A DNA stretch of 64,000 bases from CAMFTQ01 sp051881615 (lineage in GTDB: Bacteria; Bacillota; Clostridia; Oscillospirales; Acutalibacteraceae): contig JBJEQF010000013.1 of NCBI GenBank assembly GCA_051881615.1, positions 89,363 to 153,362 of the forward strand, given 5' to 3'. This document shows, one piece after another, positions 17,878-27,317 of this stretch. The first letter of the stretch is position 1, and each line of letters opens with the position of its first letter. The translations under genes were made by a program, and so were the position numbers. Under the pieces are notes generated by a model. It saw nothing but the letters and a program-made list of their open reading frames with translations. It made no database searches and was not told where the DNA came from.

Positions 17878-20865
17878 ATGGATAGAATAGATGCCCTTAA
17901 ACAGCTTGTACAGCGTTTTACTGATAACATCAAGGAGTACAAGAAAGATACCTACAATGAACATTCCTGCCGTGATGAATTTATCAATCCTTTTCTTGGA
18001 ATTCTTGGTTGGGACGTTACTAATAAAAAGGGGTTAGCACCTCAGTACAGAGAGGTCATTGCTGAGTATCACGCAAGTTCAAGCGATCGTCCTGATTATT
18101 CACTAACGCTGAGAGGTGTCGCTAAGTTCTTCGTTGAAGCAAAGAAACCTCATGTGGATATTAGCAAAGATCCATCTCCTGCTGTTCAGACGAGGAAATA
18201 CGGCTGGAACGCAAAACATAAGATAGCTGTACTCACAAACTTTGAGTATTTCATCATTTATGATACAACGACTATTCCAAATGATAACGATAATTGTTCT
18301 GTTTCTCGCTACCGTATTTATAAATATACAGAATATGTAGATAAACTCGATGAGATTGCCAAACTTGTATCGAGAGATTCAGTTTACAGCGGTGATTTTG
18401 ATAAGTATTTCAGCGACACATTCAGTGGCACAGGGAGTCAGAAGCAGCAGGTTGATACCCTTTTCTTATCACAGATCAATCAATGGAGAGTAGCCTTGAG
18501 TAATGAACTGTACTCAAAAGGTGGACATTATACTTCTCTTGATGTGCTCAATGATGTTGTGCAGGAATTCATTAATCAGATTGTATTTATAAGAATATGT
18601 GAGGATAAAAACTTACCTCTCTACCATAAGTTGAAAGATACTATCGCTGATCCTGCTACGCTTCATAGAGAGTTGGAAGCTCTTTTCCGTGATGCTGATA
18701 AAAGATATAACTCTGGTATGTTCTCCGGGGATTATATCATTTTCGATCTAAACAACAGCGTTATTGCTGATATAATCAAGGGACTATACTACCCTCAAAG
18801 TCCATATCTTTTCAACATTATTGAGCCTAATATGCTCGGTAAGATATATGAAATGTTCTTGACAGAGCAACTCACTATACTTGAGAACGGTAAGATCGGA
18901 CTGGCTCATAAAAAAGACTGTCTCAATCGTTCCGTTGTAACTACTCCAACCGAGATTGTAAAGTATATGGTAGAAAAAACGCTTTCTCGTCTTTGCAAGG
19001 ATAAGACACCTGACGATATATATGAGCTTCACATTGCCGATATTGCTTGTGGCTCCGGTGTATTCCTAGAGGAAGTATTCCAGTATCTACAGTCTTATTG
19101 TGTAGAGTGGTATCTTGAAAATGACAAATCACATCTTATTGAGATTGACAATGGAGGATACAAACTTCCTCTTGAAGAAAAGAAGAAGATACTTTGTTCC
19201 TGCGTTTATGGTGTTGATATTGATATTCACGCTGTTGAGGTTGCAAAATTCTCTTTGCTGATAAAGCTGATAGAGAATGAAACTGCCCCCTCTGTTAAAA
19301 CAGTAACACCTATATTGCCTGATCTTAGCACCAATATTCTTCATGGTAATTCGTTGGTCAGCGATGCGGAGCTGAAAGGCATCAAATATACAAAAGAACA
19401 GCTTGTAGAAATCGTTCCGTTTAATTGGGATGAACTTGCAGTTAACAGCTTTGATGCTATTGTAGGCAATCCGCCCTATGTTACCACCGAGGATATCCAT
19501 TCTCTTATTCCTGCACCCGAATTTGATATTTACAAGAAGAAATATAAAACAGCACACAAGCAGTTTGACAAGTATTTCATCTTCCTTGAAAGAGCTTTGC
19601 AGAAAACAAAATATAACGGTTATGTGTGCTACATTATTCCTAACAAGTTTTTCAAAATCGGTGCAGGCACTAAACTCCGTGAGTTTATTGCAAAGGAAAA
19701 GTATCTCGTAAGTCTTGATGATTTTGGTGCAGCGCAGCTCTTTGAAGATAAGACAATTTACAGCTCCATTATTCTTATGCAGAAGAAGCCACAGGATAGT
19801 TTTAAATACACAAACGTAGATTCTGTGAATAACTTGTGGATCGGTAAACCTACTGACAGCATAGAGCTAAATAGTTCATTGCTTGATGAACTTCCGTGGA
19901 AACTAACATCAGACTTTGAGTTTCTGGAGATACTAAAAAATATCGAGCCTGTATCTGCTCCTTTAGAGAAATTTGCTGAGATCTTTAACGGTATCCAAAC
20001 AAGTGCTGAAAGGCCAGTACCAATCTATTGGTTCTCAGGGGATGAAATTATCAGCGAAAATGAAGATACCATTACTGTAAAGAAAGAAGATAAGGTTTAT
20101 TCTATCGAGAAGAAAATACTTAAACCATACTTCAAGCCTACTAAAAAAGCAGAAAAAGGGCTGACAACATACAATCGCCTTTCAACAGATAAGAAGATCA
20201 TATTCCCCTATGACAGCGAGGGACATCTGATTCCGATTGAAACTATGCAGTCAGATTATCCTGGAACATACACATATCTGTTAGATTATTATGACAGATT
20301 AGTTCCTAAATGCGTATCAAAGTCAGGCATAAGAGATGTTCCAAATGCCACAGCAGAAACCTGGTATCAGTATGGAAGAACGCAGGCACTAACGTCGTTT
20401 ATTGATACTCCTAAGTTGATCGTTAAGGTAATGGCTAAGGATAATCCCATGTACGCTATGGATGATGCTGATATGCTTATTGCTTCCGGGGGAACGGCAG
20501 GCTATTGCGCAGTTACCAATAAAGCTGATAGCCAGTATGAATTAGAGTATATTCAGGCTTGGCTTGCCAATTCCTACACAGAGAAGATATTCAATATTGT
20601 TGGCAGCGACTTTGAAGGCGGATTCATTTCAAGAGGCACATTTGTACTGTCCTCTCTGCCTTTTGTAAAGCTCAATTTTTCTGATTCAAAACAAAAGGCT
20701 CTGTATGACCGAGTGGTTGAAGCAAGCCGAGAGGTCTATGCTATCAATGACAAGCTCTATCAGAAGCCGTCTAAACAAATCGAAACGACACTTGTACGTC
20801 AGAAAGCATCTCTGATCAAGGAAATAGATGAACTTATTTCCCATGTTTACAGGTTAGAGTTCTAA
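17878..20865 (+). CDS. type IIG-like restriction-methylation protein (Eco57I class)
   Basis: 995 residues, the normal size for single-chain type IIG enzymes that both methylate adenine and cut DNA. N-terminal nuclease-like domain: RPDYSLTLRG...FFVEAKKP supplies a PD-(D/E)XK core (D about 74, E about 87, K about 89). Middle gamma-type N6-adenine methylase: SAM motif DIACGSGVFLEEVF (about 388) and catalytic GNPPY (about 531). The C-terminal third (about 690-995) looks like a TaqI-type target-recognition domain. First gene of an operon; a second methylase follows after 14 nt. It should modify and restrict DNA at a specific site that the sequence does not reveal. Confidence 0.88.
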   Translation: MDRIDALKQLVQRFTDNIKEYKKDTYNEHSCRDEFINPFLGILGWDVTNKKGLAPQYREVIAEYHASSSDRPDYSLTLRGVAKFFVEAKKPHVDISKDPSPAVQTRKYGWNAKHKIAVLTNFEYFIIYDTTTIPNDNDNCSVSRYRIYKYTEYVDKLDEIAKLVSRDSVYSGDFDKYFSDTFSGTGSQKQQVDTLFLSQINQWRVALSNELYSKGGHYTSLDVLNDVVQEFINQIVFIRICEDKNLPLYHKLKDTIADPATLHRELEALFRDADKRYNSGMFSGDYIIFDLNNSVIADIIKGLYYPQSPYLFNIIEPNMLGKIYEMFLTEQLTILENGKIGLAHKKDCLNRSVVTTPTEIVKYMVEKTLSRLCKDKTPDDIYELHIADIACGSGVFLEEVFQYLQSYCVEWYLENDKSHLIEIDNGGYKLPLEEKKKILCSCVYGVDIDIHAVEVAKFSLLIKLIENETAPSVKTVTPILPDLSTNILHGNSLVSDAELKGIKYTKEQLVEIVPFNWDELAVNSFDAIVGNPPYVTTEDIHSLIPAPEFDIYKKKYKTAHKQFDKYFIFLERALQKTKYNGYVCYIIPNKFFKIGAGTKLREFIAKEKYLVSLDDFGAAQLFEDKTIYSSIILMQKKPQDSFKYTNVDSVNNLWIGKPTDSIELNSSLLDELPWKLTSDFEFLEILKNIEPVSAPLEKFAEIFNGIQTSAERPVPIYWFSGDEIISENEDTITVKKEDKVYSIEKKILKPYFKPTKKAEKGLTTYNRLSTDKKIIFPYDSEGHLIPIETMQSDYPGTYTYLLDYYDRLVPKCVSKSGIRDVPNATAETWYQYGRTQALTSFIDTPKLIVKVMAKDNPMYAMDDADMLIASGGTAGYCAVTNKADSQYELEYIQAWLANSYTEKIFNIVGSDFEGGFISRGTFVLSSLPFVKLNFSDSKQKALYDRVVEASREVYAINDKLYQKPSKQIETTLVRQKASLIKEIDELISHVYRLEF

Positions 20866-20879
20866 AGAAGGTAATTATT

Positions 20880-22505
20880 ATGAGACTCAAAAAGGATAGT
20901 TCCGAACAGAAATTAAGAGGAGCATATTATACACCATTGCAGCTTGCAAATGCAATGGTGAGCCTTGTTGCGTCCCAAAACATAACCAATGTATTAGAAC
21001 CGAGCTGCGGTGACGGTGTATTTCTTGACAGCCTTGCATCATTGAAACTTCTTAATAACATCCCCAATATCACTGCTGTTGAAATAGACCATGATGAAGC
21101 GGAGAAAGTCAGCAATAACTATAAAGATAACGAGAATGTTCATGTGTTAAACCAAGATTTCTTAGACTTTTATCAGCGAGTTTACGGAGAACAGACCTTT
21201 GACCTTATTCTTGGCAACCCTCCGTATATTCGCTATCAGTATCTTACCGAAGAACAACGTGAGATACAATCAAGCATACTAACCTCTCATGGAATGAAGT
21301 CCAACAAGCTTATAAATGCGTGGGTAGCTTTTCTTGTAGCTTGCGTTCAGCTACTTTCTGATAACGGAAAAATAGCGTTCGTTATTCCTGCTGAGATACT
21401 TCAAGTGGTATATGCTGAAGATCTTCGACTTTTCCTTTCCAATCAGCTTTCAAAAATCACTTTGCTGACCTTTGAGCAACTTGTATTCCCCGACATCGAA
21501 CAGGAGATACTTGTATTTATTGGAGAAAAGGGCAAGGAAGAAAAAGGCATAAAAATAATCGAACTAAGTAATCTTGAAGATTTTAAGAAACTTGATCTTA
21601 ATTCAAATGGATTTCAAAAATTAAAGCATGTTAAGGAAAAATGGACTAAATACTTTGTATCAGCAGAAGAAATAAAGGCTATCCAGTCAATTCGTTATGA
21701 TAAGCGATTTAAGAAGTTTTCCGATTTGGCTCTTATCAATGTTGGCATCACCACAGGAAACAATACTTATTTTTCTGTTGATAAAGAAAGAACCGAGGAA
21801 TATGACTTATCTTCCGTTACACTCCCACTTATCGGAAGGAGCTCTCATGCTCATGGTATCTACTTTACAGATAGCGATTGGCAGGAAAATATAGAATCCG
21901 GCAAGCGTGCAATGCTAGTTAGCTTCCCTGATATGCCTTACAAGGATTATCCTGATAAACATAAGCAGTATATTGAACTTGGTGAAAAAAACGAAGAACA
22001 TAAAGGATACAAATGCTCTATTCGTGATAGGTGGTATATTGTACCGTCGGTATGGATACCAGATGCTTTTTTTCTCAGAAGAAATAATCTGTATCCCAAG
22101 TTTGTGCTGAACCGATGCAATGCCGTATCTACCGATACGATGCACCGCATCAAGTTTAATGAGGGTGTAAACGCTGAAAATGCTCTTCTATCATACTACA
22201 ATAGTATCTCATTTGCATTTACAGAGATATGTGGCAGAAGCTATGGCGGTGGTGTACTTGAAATACTTCCTGGAGAAGTCGGTAATATAATGCTGCCGAT
22301 AGTGGATAAGATAGATGTCGATTTAAGGAATGAACTATTAAAGCAGATTGACACTATCGTTCGTAACGATGAAGATATTGAAAAGGCTCTTGACCTTGTA
22401 GATAAAAAGTTGTTAGTTGATGTATTAGGTATTGATAAAAAAGTTTGCACTTCTTTCCGTAATATTTGGAAAAAGATGCAGAAGCGTAGGCTGGGGAGAA
22501 GATAA
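20880..22505 (+). CDS. N6-adenine DNA methyltransferase
   Basis: 541 residues, without the nuclease domain of the preceding gene. GAYYTP near the N-terminus, SAM-binding EPSCGDGVFLDSL (about 40-52) and catalytic GNPPYIRYQ (about 111) identify a gamma-type adenine methylase; residues ~240-540 probably form its own target-recognition and C-terminal domain. GAAGG precedes the ATG. The next gene's ATG follows its stop with no gap, indicating tight coupling. Having two methylases of different length suggests two recognition sites, or one enzyme per strand of an asymmetric site. Confidence 0.87.
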   Translation: MRLKKDSSEQKLRGAYYTPLQLANAMVSLVASQNITNVLEPSCGDGVFLDSLASLKLLNNIPNITAVEIDHDEAEKVSNNYKDNENVHVLNQDFLDFYQRVYGEQTFDLILGNPPYIRYQYLTEEQREIQSSILTSHGMKSNKLINAWVAFLVACVQLLSDNGKIAFVIPAEILQVVYAEDLRLFLSNQLSKITLLTFEQLVFPDIEQEILVFIGEKGKEEKGIKIIELSNLEDFKKLDLNSNGFQKLKHVKEKWTKYFVSAEEIKAIQSIRYDKRFKKFSDLALINVGITTGNNTYFSVDKERTEEYDLSSVTLPLIGRSSHAHGIYFTDSDWQENIESGKRAMLVSFPDMPYKDYPDKHKQYIELGEKNEEHKGYKCSIRDRWYIVPSVWIPDAFFLRRNNLYPKFVLNRCNAVSTDTMHRIKFNEGVNAENALLSYYNSISFAFTEICGRSYGGGVLEILPGEVGNIMLPIVDKIDVDLRNELLKQIDTIVRNDEDIEKALDLVDKKLLVDVLGIDKKVCTSFRNIWKKMQKRRLGRR

Positions 22506-23702
22506 ATGGCTAATAATGGACGAAGCGCTGAAAAATCAATAAAGGGTTACTACTATCAGTTTGATTATTCGATAATAAAAGTTCTGGAACTTAAAAATGA
22601 TGATGATACTATATGTATTGAAGGCGTTGAGGATGTAGACATTTCTGATGAAAACAGTGTTGTATTCCATCAATGCAAATGCTATGAGAGCTCAAAATAT
22701 GTACCTTCTAAAATCGCTCCTGCAATACGACAGATGTTACGTCATTATGCAGAGAATAAGTCGAAAGGCTATCATTATCATTTATATGGAACATTTGAAT
22801 CAGGTCAAGAAAACTATCCAGGATTATCACTCCCATTTATTAAGGAAAAGATTTGCACTTATACAGACAAAGGAGTTCATCATATTCTATATAATGAACT
22901 TTTATTAAGTGATAACGATTTAAATGAGTTTATCAATCGATTAACTGTGGATGTGAATGCTCCGAGTTATCTTGAACAAGAAAAGAAAGCAATTGATACT
23001 ATTTGCGATTCGCTTGGATGCCGTCCTCAGGAAGCATCTCTATATTACTGTAATGCATTATATAAAGTTAAACAATTAGCAACTCAAACCAATGAAGCGG
23101 AAAGAATTATAAGCAAATCAGATTTTATTAGTGACATAAAAACAATTGATGCTCAGTTTGAAATGTGGCTTCTTCATAAAAGTGGTGTGACTAAATTTGC
23201 TAAAGCTATCAAAAAGCGATATTTTAGCAACGGATTAAACATCTCTCCATATAATCGTTTTTTTATAATAGAATGTGATAATTATACCTCCACTATAGAA
23301 TTGAAATCCACCATATTGCATATTGCTGAAAAGTTTAGTAAGCTAACACAACGTGCTAAGCCTAAGTTCTGCCCCTATTTTTGCTTTTATGGTCTTAATG
23401 ATGATCGTTTACTTGATTTAAAGAAATCTCTTGTAAAAGATAGCGTGATGTTTTCTGATGGATATGATTTTAGAGGTGCAGACTTTAATCCTTCTTCCAT
23501 TGTAAAAGAACCAAGCAAAGAACATCCTACTAAGTTACGAATTATTGATAGCATTGATTTGCTTGATAGCGTATATGAGTTATCCCAATCAACCATTGAA
23601 GTATACCAGTTTTACAAGAATAAGACTTTTTATGATAATGAAAACTATTATCATATCAAGATACCATTTGAAAGCATTAATGATATTGCTCAGATGATAT
23701 AA
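22506..23702 (+). CDS. putative dsDNA nuclease (DUF4297/Cap4-like)
   Basis: 398 residues. The N-terminal ~100 residues fit the DUF4297/Cap4-type nuclease fold: GYYYQFDYSIIKVLEL, then CIEGVEDVDI and VVFHQCKCYE, a PD-(D/E)XK variant with acidic residues E39/E42/D43/D45 and Q56-x-K58. The remaining ~300 residues have no recognised motif and could be a sensor or HerA-binding region. It starts immediately after the methylase stop and is followed after 15 nt by a HerA-like ATPase. Nuclease-HerA pairs of this kind are known antiphage modules; the exact family here is inferred from pattern only. Confidence 0.7.
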   Translation: MANNGRSAEKSIKGYYYQFDYSIIKVLELKNDDDTICIEGVEDVDISDENSVVFHQCKCYESSKYVPSKIAPAIRQMLRHYAENKSKGYHYHLYGTFESGQENYPGLSLPFIKEKICTYTDKGVHHILYNELLLSDNDLNEFINRLTVDVNAPSYLEQEKKAIDTICDSLGCRPQEASLYYCNALYKVKQLATQTNEAERIISKSDFISDIKTIDAQFEMWLLHKSGVTKFAKAIKKRYFSNGLNISPYNRFFIIECDNYTSTIELKSTILHIAEKFSKLTQRAKPKFCPYFCFYGLNDDRLLDLKKSLVKDSVMFSDGYDFRGADFNPSSIVKEPSKEHPTKLRIIDSIDLLDSVYELSQSTIEVYQFYKNKTFYDNENYYHIKIPFESINDIAQMI

Positions 23703-23717
23703 GATTAGGAGGATATT

Positions 23718-25370
23718 ATGGCTGTTGAAAAAGAAAAAATTAATGCAGAAGTCATTTCTGTTCTTCCAAATAAAGTTAAAATCGTGGTCGATAAGTTAGA
23801 GGACTTTCAGCTTCCTTCCGAGAAATTAAAAGTTGGCTCTTATGTAAGAATATCCGATAGCGATGATGCTGTTATGCTTGCAATAATAGAAAACTACTCA
23901 ATCGAGAGTATTATAAATTCAGAGGGTGAACCTGATAGAAGATATATATTAGAAGCTAATCCTTTAGGAATATTACGAGATGGTGACTTTGAGCGTGGTG
24001 GAGATACCATTGCAATACCGCCCAAAGACGTAAAACCAGCCACACGAGCTGATATTGATGCTATTTATACTCAATCAATAGCAGACAAGGAAAAGTTTGT
24101 ATTTGCAAATCTATCTACAAATCCTGATATCCCTGTGCCGGTAAATGGAAATAGGTTTTTTAACAAACATATTGCCATAGTAGGTTCTACAGGATCTGGA
24201 AAATCCCATACTGTGGCAAAAATCATTCAATCTGCATTGTCAGTAAAAGAAGGAACATATGAAGGATTGAACAACTCTCATATTATCATTTTTGATATTC
24301 ATTCGGAATATAGAACTGCTTTCCCCAATGCAAATTATCTTGATGTAGCGGATATAGTATTACCTTATTGGTTGCTAAACAGTGAGGAATTACAGGAGTT
24401 GTTTTTGGATACAGAAGCAAATGATCATAATCAGAGAAATGTATTCAAAGAAGCTGTCATTACTAGTAAAACCAATCATTTCAAAGGCTCTCACGAGAAG
24501 AAAGATAGAATTAATTTTGACAGTCCTATTCTCTTTAATATTAAAGACGTGTTGTCGTTTTCACAAGAGAAGAATAATGAAATGATTCAAGGAAAAACTG
24601 GTCCGAAGCAAGGTCCTTTGAATGGCAAACTCTCAAATTTTATTAGTCGTTTAGAGAACAGAATAAATGATAAAAGACTGACGTTTTTATTAGGAGATAA
24701 AGTACAGAACACAACTTTTGAGGATACCATCAAACAATTTATTGGCTATGGTGAATCAAAATCAAATATAACAATTATTGATTTAAGCGGTGTCCCATTT
24801 GAAGTATTAAGTATCACTGTATCACTTATATCAAGGCTATTGTTTGAATTTGGATATTACTACAAAAGATTAAGACATCAGGATAACCCAAATGAAACAG
24901 TAAATAATGATACTCCATTCCTATTAGTTTATGAAGAAGCTCATAAATATGTTCCTAACAGTGATTTGGTAAAATACCGTGCTTCGAGAGAGTCTATTGA
25001 ACGAATCGCAAAAGAAGGAAGAAAGTACGGAATAACCTTGCTGCTGGCAAGTCAACGTCCTTCTGAAATTTCAGAAACGATATTCTCTCAGTGCAACAAC
25101 TTCATTACAATGAGATTAACAAATCCCAATGATCAAAATTATGTAAAAAGGCTATTACCGGATACTATGGGACAGCTGATAGATAAAATGCCCACTCTTA
25201 AATCTGGGGAATGTCTTCTAATTGGTGATGCGGTTGTATTGCCTTCAATTGTAAAAATAGAAGAGTGTAACCCAAAACCTTCCTCCAATGATATTCCCTA
25301 TTTAGAGTTATGGAAACAAGAATGGATCGATCTTGATGTTCAAGCTATTGTGGATAATTGGAGGCAGTAA
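23718..25370 (+). CDS. HerA-like DNA-translocating ATPase
   Basis: 550 residues. N-terminal small beta-barrel-like region (HAS-barrel type, about 1-90), then a FtsK/HerA RecA fold: Walker A GSTGSGKS (about 156-163), Walker B FLLVYEEAHK (about 401-410), and LASQRPSEIS with the following SQCNNFITMRL region typical of HerA. Such proteins form hexameric rings that move on dsDNA and associate with nucleases (NurA in archaea; SIR2 or DUF4297 in phage defence). Ribosome site AGGAGG precedes the ATG. The obvious partner is the nuclease encoded just upstream. Confidence 0.9.
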   Translation: MAVEKEKINAEVISVLPNKVKIVVDKLEDFQLPSEKLKVGSYVRISDSDDAVMLAIIENYSIESIINSEGEPDRRYILEANPLGILRDGDFERGGDTIAIPPKDVKPATRADIDAIYTQSIADKEKFVFANLSTNPDIPVPVNGNRFFNKHIAIVGSTGSGKSHTVAKIIQSALSVKEGTYEGLNNSHIIIFDIHSEYRTAFPNANYLDVADIVLPYWLLNSEELQELFLDTEANDHNQRNVFKEAVITSKTNHFKGSHEKKDRINFDSPILFNIKDVLSFSQEKNNEMIQGKTGPKQGPLNGKLSNFISRLENRINDKRLTFLLGDKVQNTTFEDTIKQFIGYGESKSNITIIDLSGVPFEVLSITVSLISRLLFEFGYYYKRLRHQDNPNETVNNDTPFLLVYEEAHKYVPNSDLVKYRASRESIERIAKEGRKYGITLLLASQRPSEISETIFSQCNNFITMRLTNPNDQNYVKRLLPDTMGQLIDKMPTLKSGECLLIGDAVVLPSIVKIEECNPKPSSNDIPYLELWKQEWIDLDVQAIVDNWRQ

Positions 25371-25394
25371 AACGACTGCACCATAAGATACAGA

Positions 25395-25535
25395 CATTTA
25401 ATAGACATAGTTTGTGAATAATATATAGACATAAACTCGCAATTGCGCTCTCTATACCTACAATAATATTCTCCAGACCGAGCATCTTCGCTGCACATCA
25501 CAGAGAATAACTCCTTGATAACAATTGACGGAGGT
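25395..25535 (-). pseudogene. short decayed coding segment, diverged copy of 26400-26530
   Basis: On the minus strand one frame reads KMLGLENIIVGIESAI, paralleling KMLGLKNCLVGMAREI at 26400-26530. The DNA is also alignable (shared GACCGAGCAT/GGCCGAGCAT block and flanks). Both may be the end of a TnpV-like transposon protein, a weak match. Together they flank the last nuclease gene. Confidence 0.4.
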
Positions 25536-25541
25536 ATGAAA

Positions 25542-26294
25542 ATGGATATTGAAAGAACAAAACAGATTAAGTTCCTTTTATTAAGATGCAAATCTTTAAA
25601 AGAAAATATGATAAGAACTCTTAACGATAGTTCAACAAGTGTTACAGGAAGGTACTCATCGTTTAAAACATATGCCGAAGAATATAGTCATTTAGCCTAT
25701 GAAGTTAACAAAGTGATCGACTTGTCTAAAGAAAGAATTTTGCTTTACGATGTAAATAAGATGAAAGGGTGGGCTGATTCAGTTTGGCCGCAACAAAAAG
25801 AAATCATTGACAGTCTTGTTGTATATACAGACACCCTTATTGCTTTCTTGGAAAAAGAAATTGATTTTATAGATGATGAATATACCAATTTGGAAAATTT
25901 TATAAAGAACAAATTACGAAGCTCTCTTTTTACTCAACCGGAAAAAGAAAAAGAAGTACAAAATACTATTGAAGCTCTATTCATCGGTAAAGGGTGGAAT
26001 AAAGGCATAGATTATGATAGAGAAACCGGTAAATTTGAGTTTTCAGGTAAAGAGTACATACCAGATTTTATAGTTCCAAAGCTTAATTTGTGTATAGAAG
26101 TAAAACTGTTAAAGGAGGGCAGAAAATCAAAAGTGATCGAAGAGATCAATGCCGATATAACAGCTTATAGTAAGGAATATAAGCGGCAGATATATGTTAT
26201 ATATGATCTCGGAGTCATACGTGATGAAGTAGAATTCAAACGAGATATAGAAAATGCCAAAGATGATATCAAAGTGATAATTATAAAGCATTAA
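25542..26294 (+). CDS. stand-alone PD-(D/E)XK nuclease
   Basis: 250 residues from the ATG at 25542, placed 7 nt after GGAGG; an earlier in-frame ATG lies too near or before that site. The N-terminal ~130 residues are helical. The C-terminal domain has a clear nuclease core: EYIPDFIVPKLNLCIEVKLL (D about 175, E about 186, K about 188), then EEINADITAYSKEYK and VIYDLGVIRDEVEF. It resembles the DpnII/MboI-type C-terminal nuclease family of uncharacterised proteins. A 171-nt gap separates it from the HerA gene, and it is flanked by two related remnants, so it may be a later insertion rather than part of the operon. Confidence 0.75.
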   Translation: MDIERTKQIKFLLLRCKSLKENMIRTLNDSSTSVTGRYSSFKTYAEEYSHLAYEVNKVIDLSKERILLYDVNKMKGWADSVWPQQKEIIDSLVVYTDTLIAFLEKEIDFIDDEYTNLENFIKNKLRSSLFTQPEKEKEVQNTIEALFIGKGWNKGIDYDRETGKFEFSGKEYIPDFIVPKLNLCIEVKLLKEGRKSKVIEEINADITAYSKEYKRQIYVIYDLGVIRDEVEFKRDIENAKDDIKVIIIKH

Positions 26295-26306
26295 AAACCT
26301 AAGTTA

Positions 26307-26329
26307 GTTATGGACATTTTGTCCATAAC
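26307..26329 (+). terminator. hairpin after the last nuclease gene
   Basis: Perfect 10-bp stem GTTATGGACA / TGTCCATAAC with a 3-nt loop, 13 nt past the stop. There is no U-run after it, so termination is uncertain; it could also be a protein-binding palindrome. Confidence 0.5.
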
Positions 26330-26363
26330 CTGAAATGCCATGATAATACCTGAATAAATAAAC

Positions 26364-26389
26364 AGCTGTACCCAAAGGCACAGCCGTCC
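26364..26389 (-). terminator. possible minus-strand terminator
   Basis: Imperfect stem ACAGCTGTACC / GGCACAGCCGT, which on the minus strand is followed by TTTATTTATT. It would end the decayed minus-strand unit to its right. Confidence 0.45.
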
Positions 26390-26399
26390 AATCTCAAAT

Positions 26400-26815
26400 A
26401 TAAGCCATACACTCAAACACGATCTCCCTTGCCATACCCACTAAGCAATTTTTAAGGCCGAGCATTTTATCGGTATCTCCGCTAAGTACAGCTTTCTAAT
26501 TGCAACTGTCGGAGCTCTTCCAACGCTCCACCTAACGAGAGATAACTTTGCTGACTTTCAGTTCCAGATCATCAAGGTACTGTACGATCTTCCCCTCATT
26601 GACGAGCCTATGAAACCTATCGGGGGGTACTTGCTGTCAGAGAAATGAAGATGAAACCTGATGTAGTCGGTGTGGTATGTTTTATGCTCCTCGGCAAGTG
26701 TATTAACAGTCATCGTGTTAGTGTCCAGTCTCCATATAGGCACATTCTTTCTTTTCTGATGGCAGTATGCCGCCTGTTCACCCTTATATCTGCTCATAAA
26801 TTTATCATCCATATC
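26400..26815 (-). pseudogene. decayed minus-strand gene, possibly TnpV-like
   Basis: An open segment from 26812 (MDDKFMSRYKGEQAAYCHQK) breaks down; other frames then read HRLVNEGKIVQYLDDLELKV, several stops, and KMLGLKNCLVGMAREI. The order (GK..YL.DLE, then ..AREIVFECMAYI at the end) faintly resembles TnpV proteins of clostridial transposons. Multiple frame changes make it a remnant. From 26816 to 27053 no gene is seen. Confidence 0.35.
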
Positions 26816-27053
26816 ATAATATTATACAAGGATATATCGGATATTTTATCCGCTTAGATGTCTAAAAGTTAGTAAAATGCTATAAACGGATTTTTGTAAA
26901 TTGTGCTAAAATAGCGTAAATTAGGGTAATTTTAATACTGCTAAAAGAGCCGAAAAACGCCCTGAGATTTTCAATTATCATCCGTTTAATAATTTCTTAT
27001 TTATTGTGACATTCATTTTTTCGCTGTGTTTTTCAAAAGCTTTGTATTTTTAG

Positions 27054-27263
27054 ATGTTATCTGAGTTTGCTGTGCAGGATTCTCTGATTTTCCTGAAATC
27101 CGAGTTTAATTCAACAACATCCCAGATTGAGAGCACAATGCTGATTGCGGCAATCGATGTCCAGCTTACTGACTTAAATACCAGTAAATTAAAGGCTATG
27201 ATTATTGAACTGCCCCAAGTCATGCAGACAGCACAAAAAAGCAGGTCTATGGTAGAACATTAA
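27054..27263 (+). CDS. small ORF of unknown function, possibly a remnant
   Basis: 69 residues (MLSEFAVQDSLIFLKSEFNS, ending AQKSRSMVEH) without a recognisable ribosome site or family. Its stop lies 13 nt before a good plus-strand terminator, which suggests that something was transcribed here. It may be the end of a truncated gene. Confidence 0.3.
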   Translation: MLSEFAVQDSLIFLKSEFNSTTSQIESTMLIAAIDVQLTDLNTSKLKAMIIELPQVMQTAQKSRSMVEH

Positions 27264-27275
27264 ATTTATGCAATA

Positions 27276-27315
27276 AACTGATTCCGTTTTTCTAACGGGG
27301 TCAGTTTTGTTTTTG
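27276..27315 (+). terminator. intrinsic terminator
   Basis: Stem AACTGATTCCGTT (27276-27288) with AACGGGGTCAGTT (27294-27306), two G-U pairs, followed by TTGTTTTTG. Confidence 0.7.
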
Positions 27316-27317
27316 TT

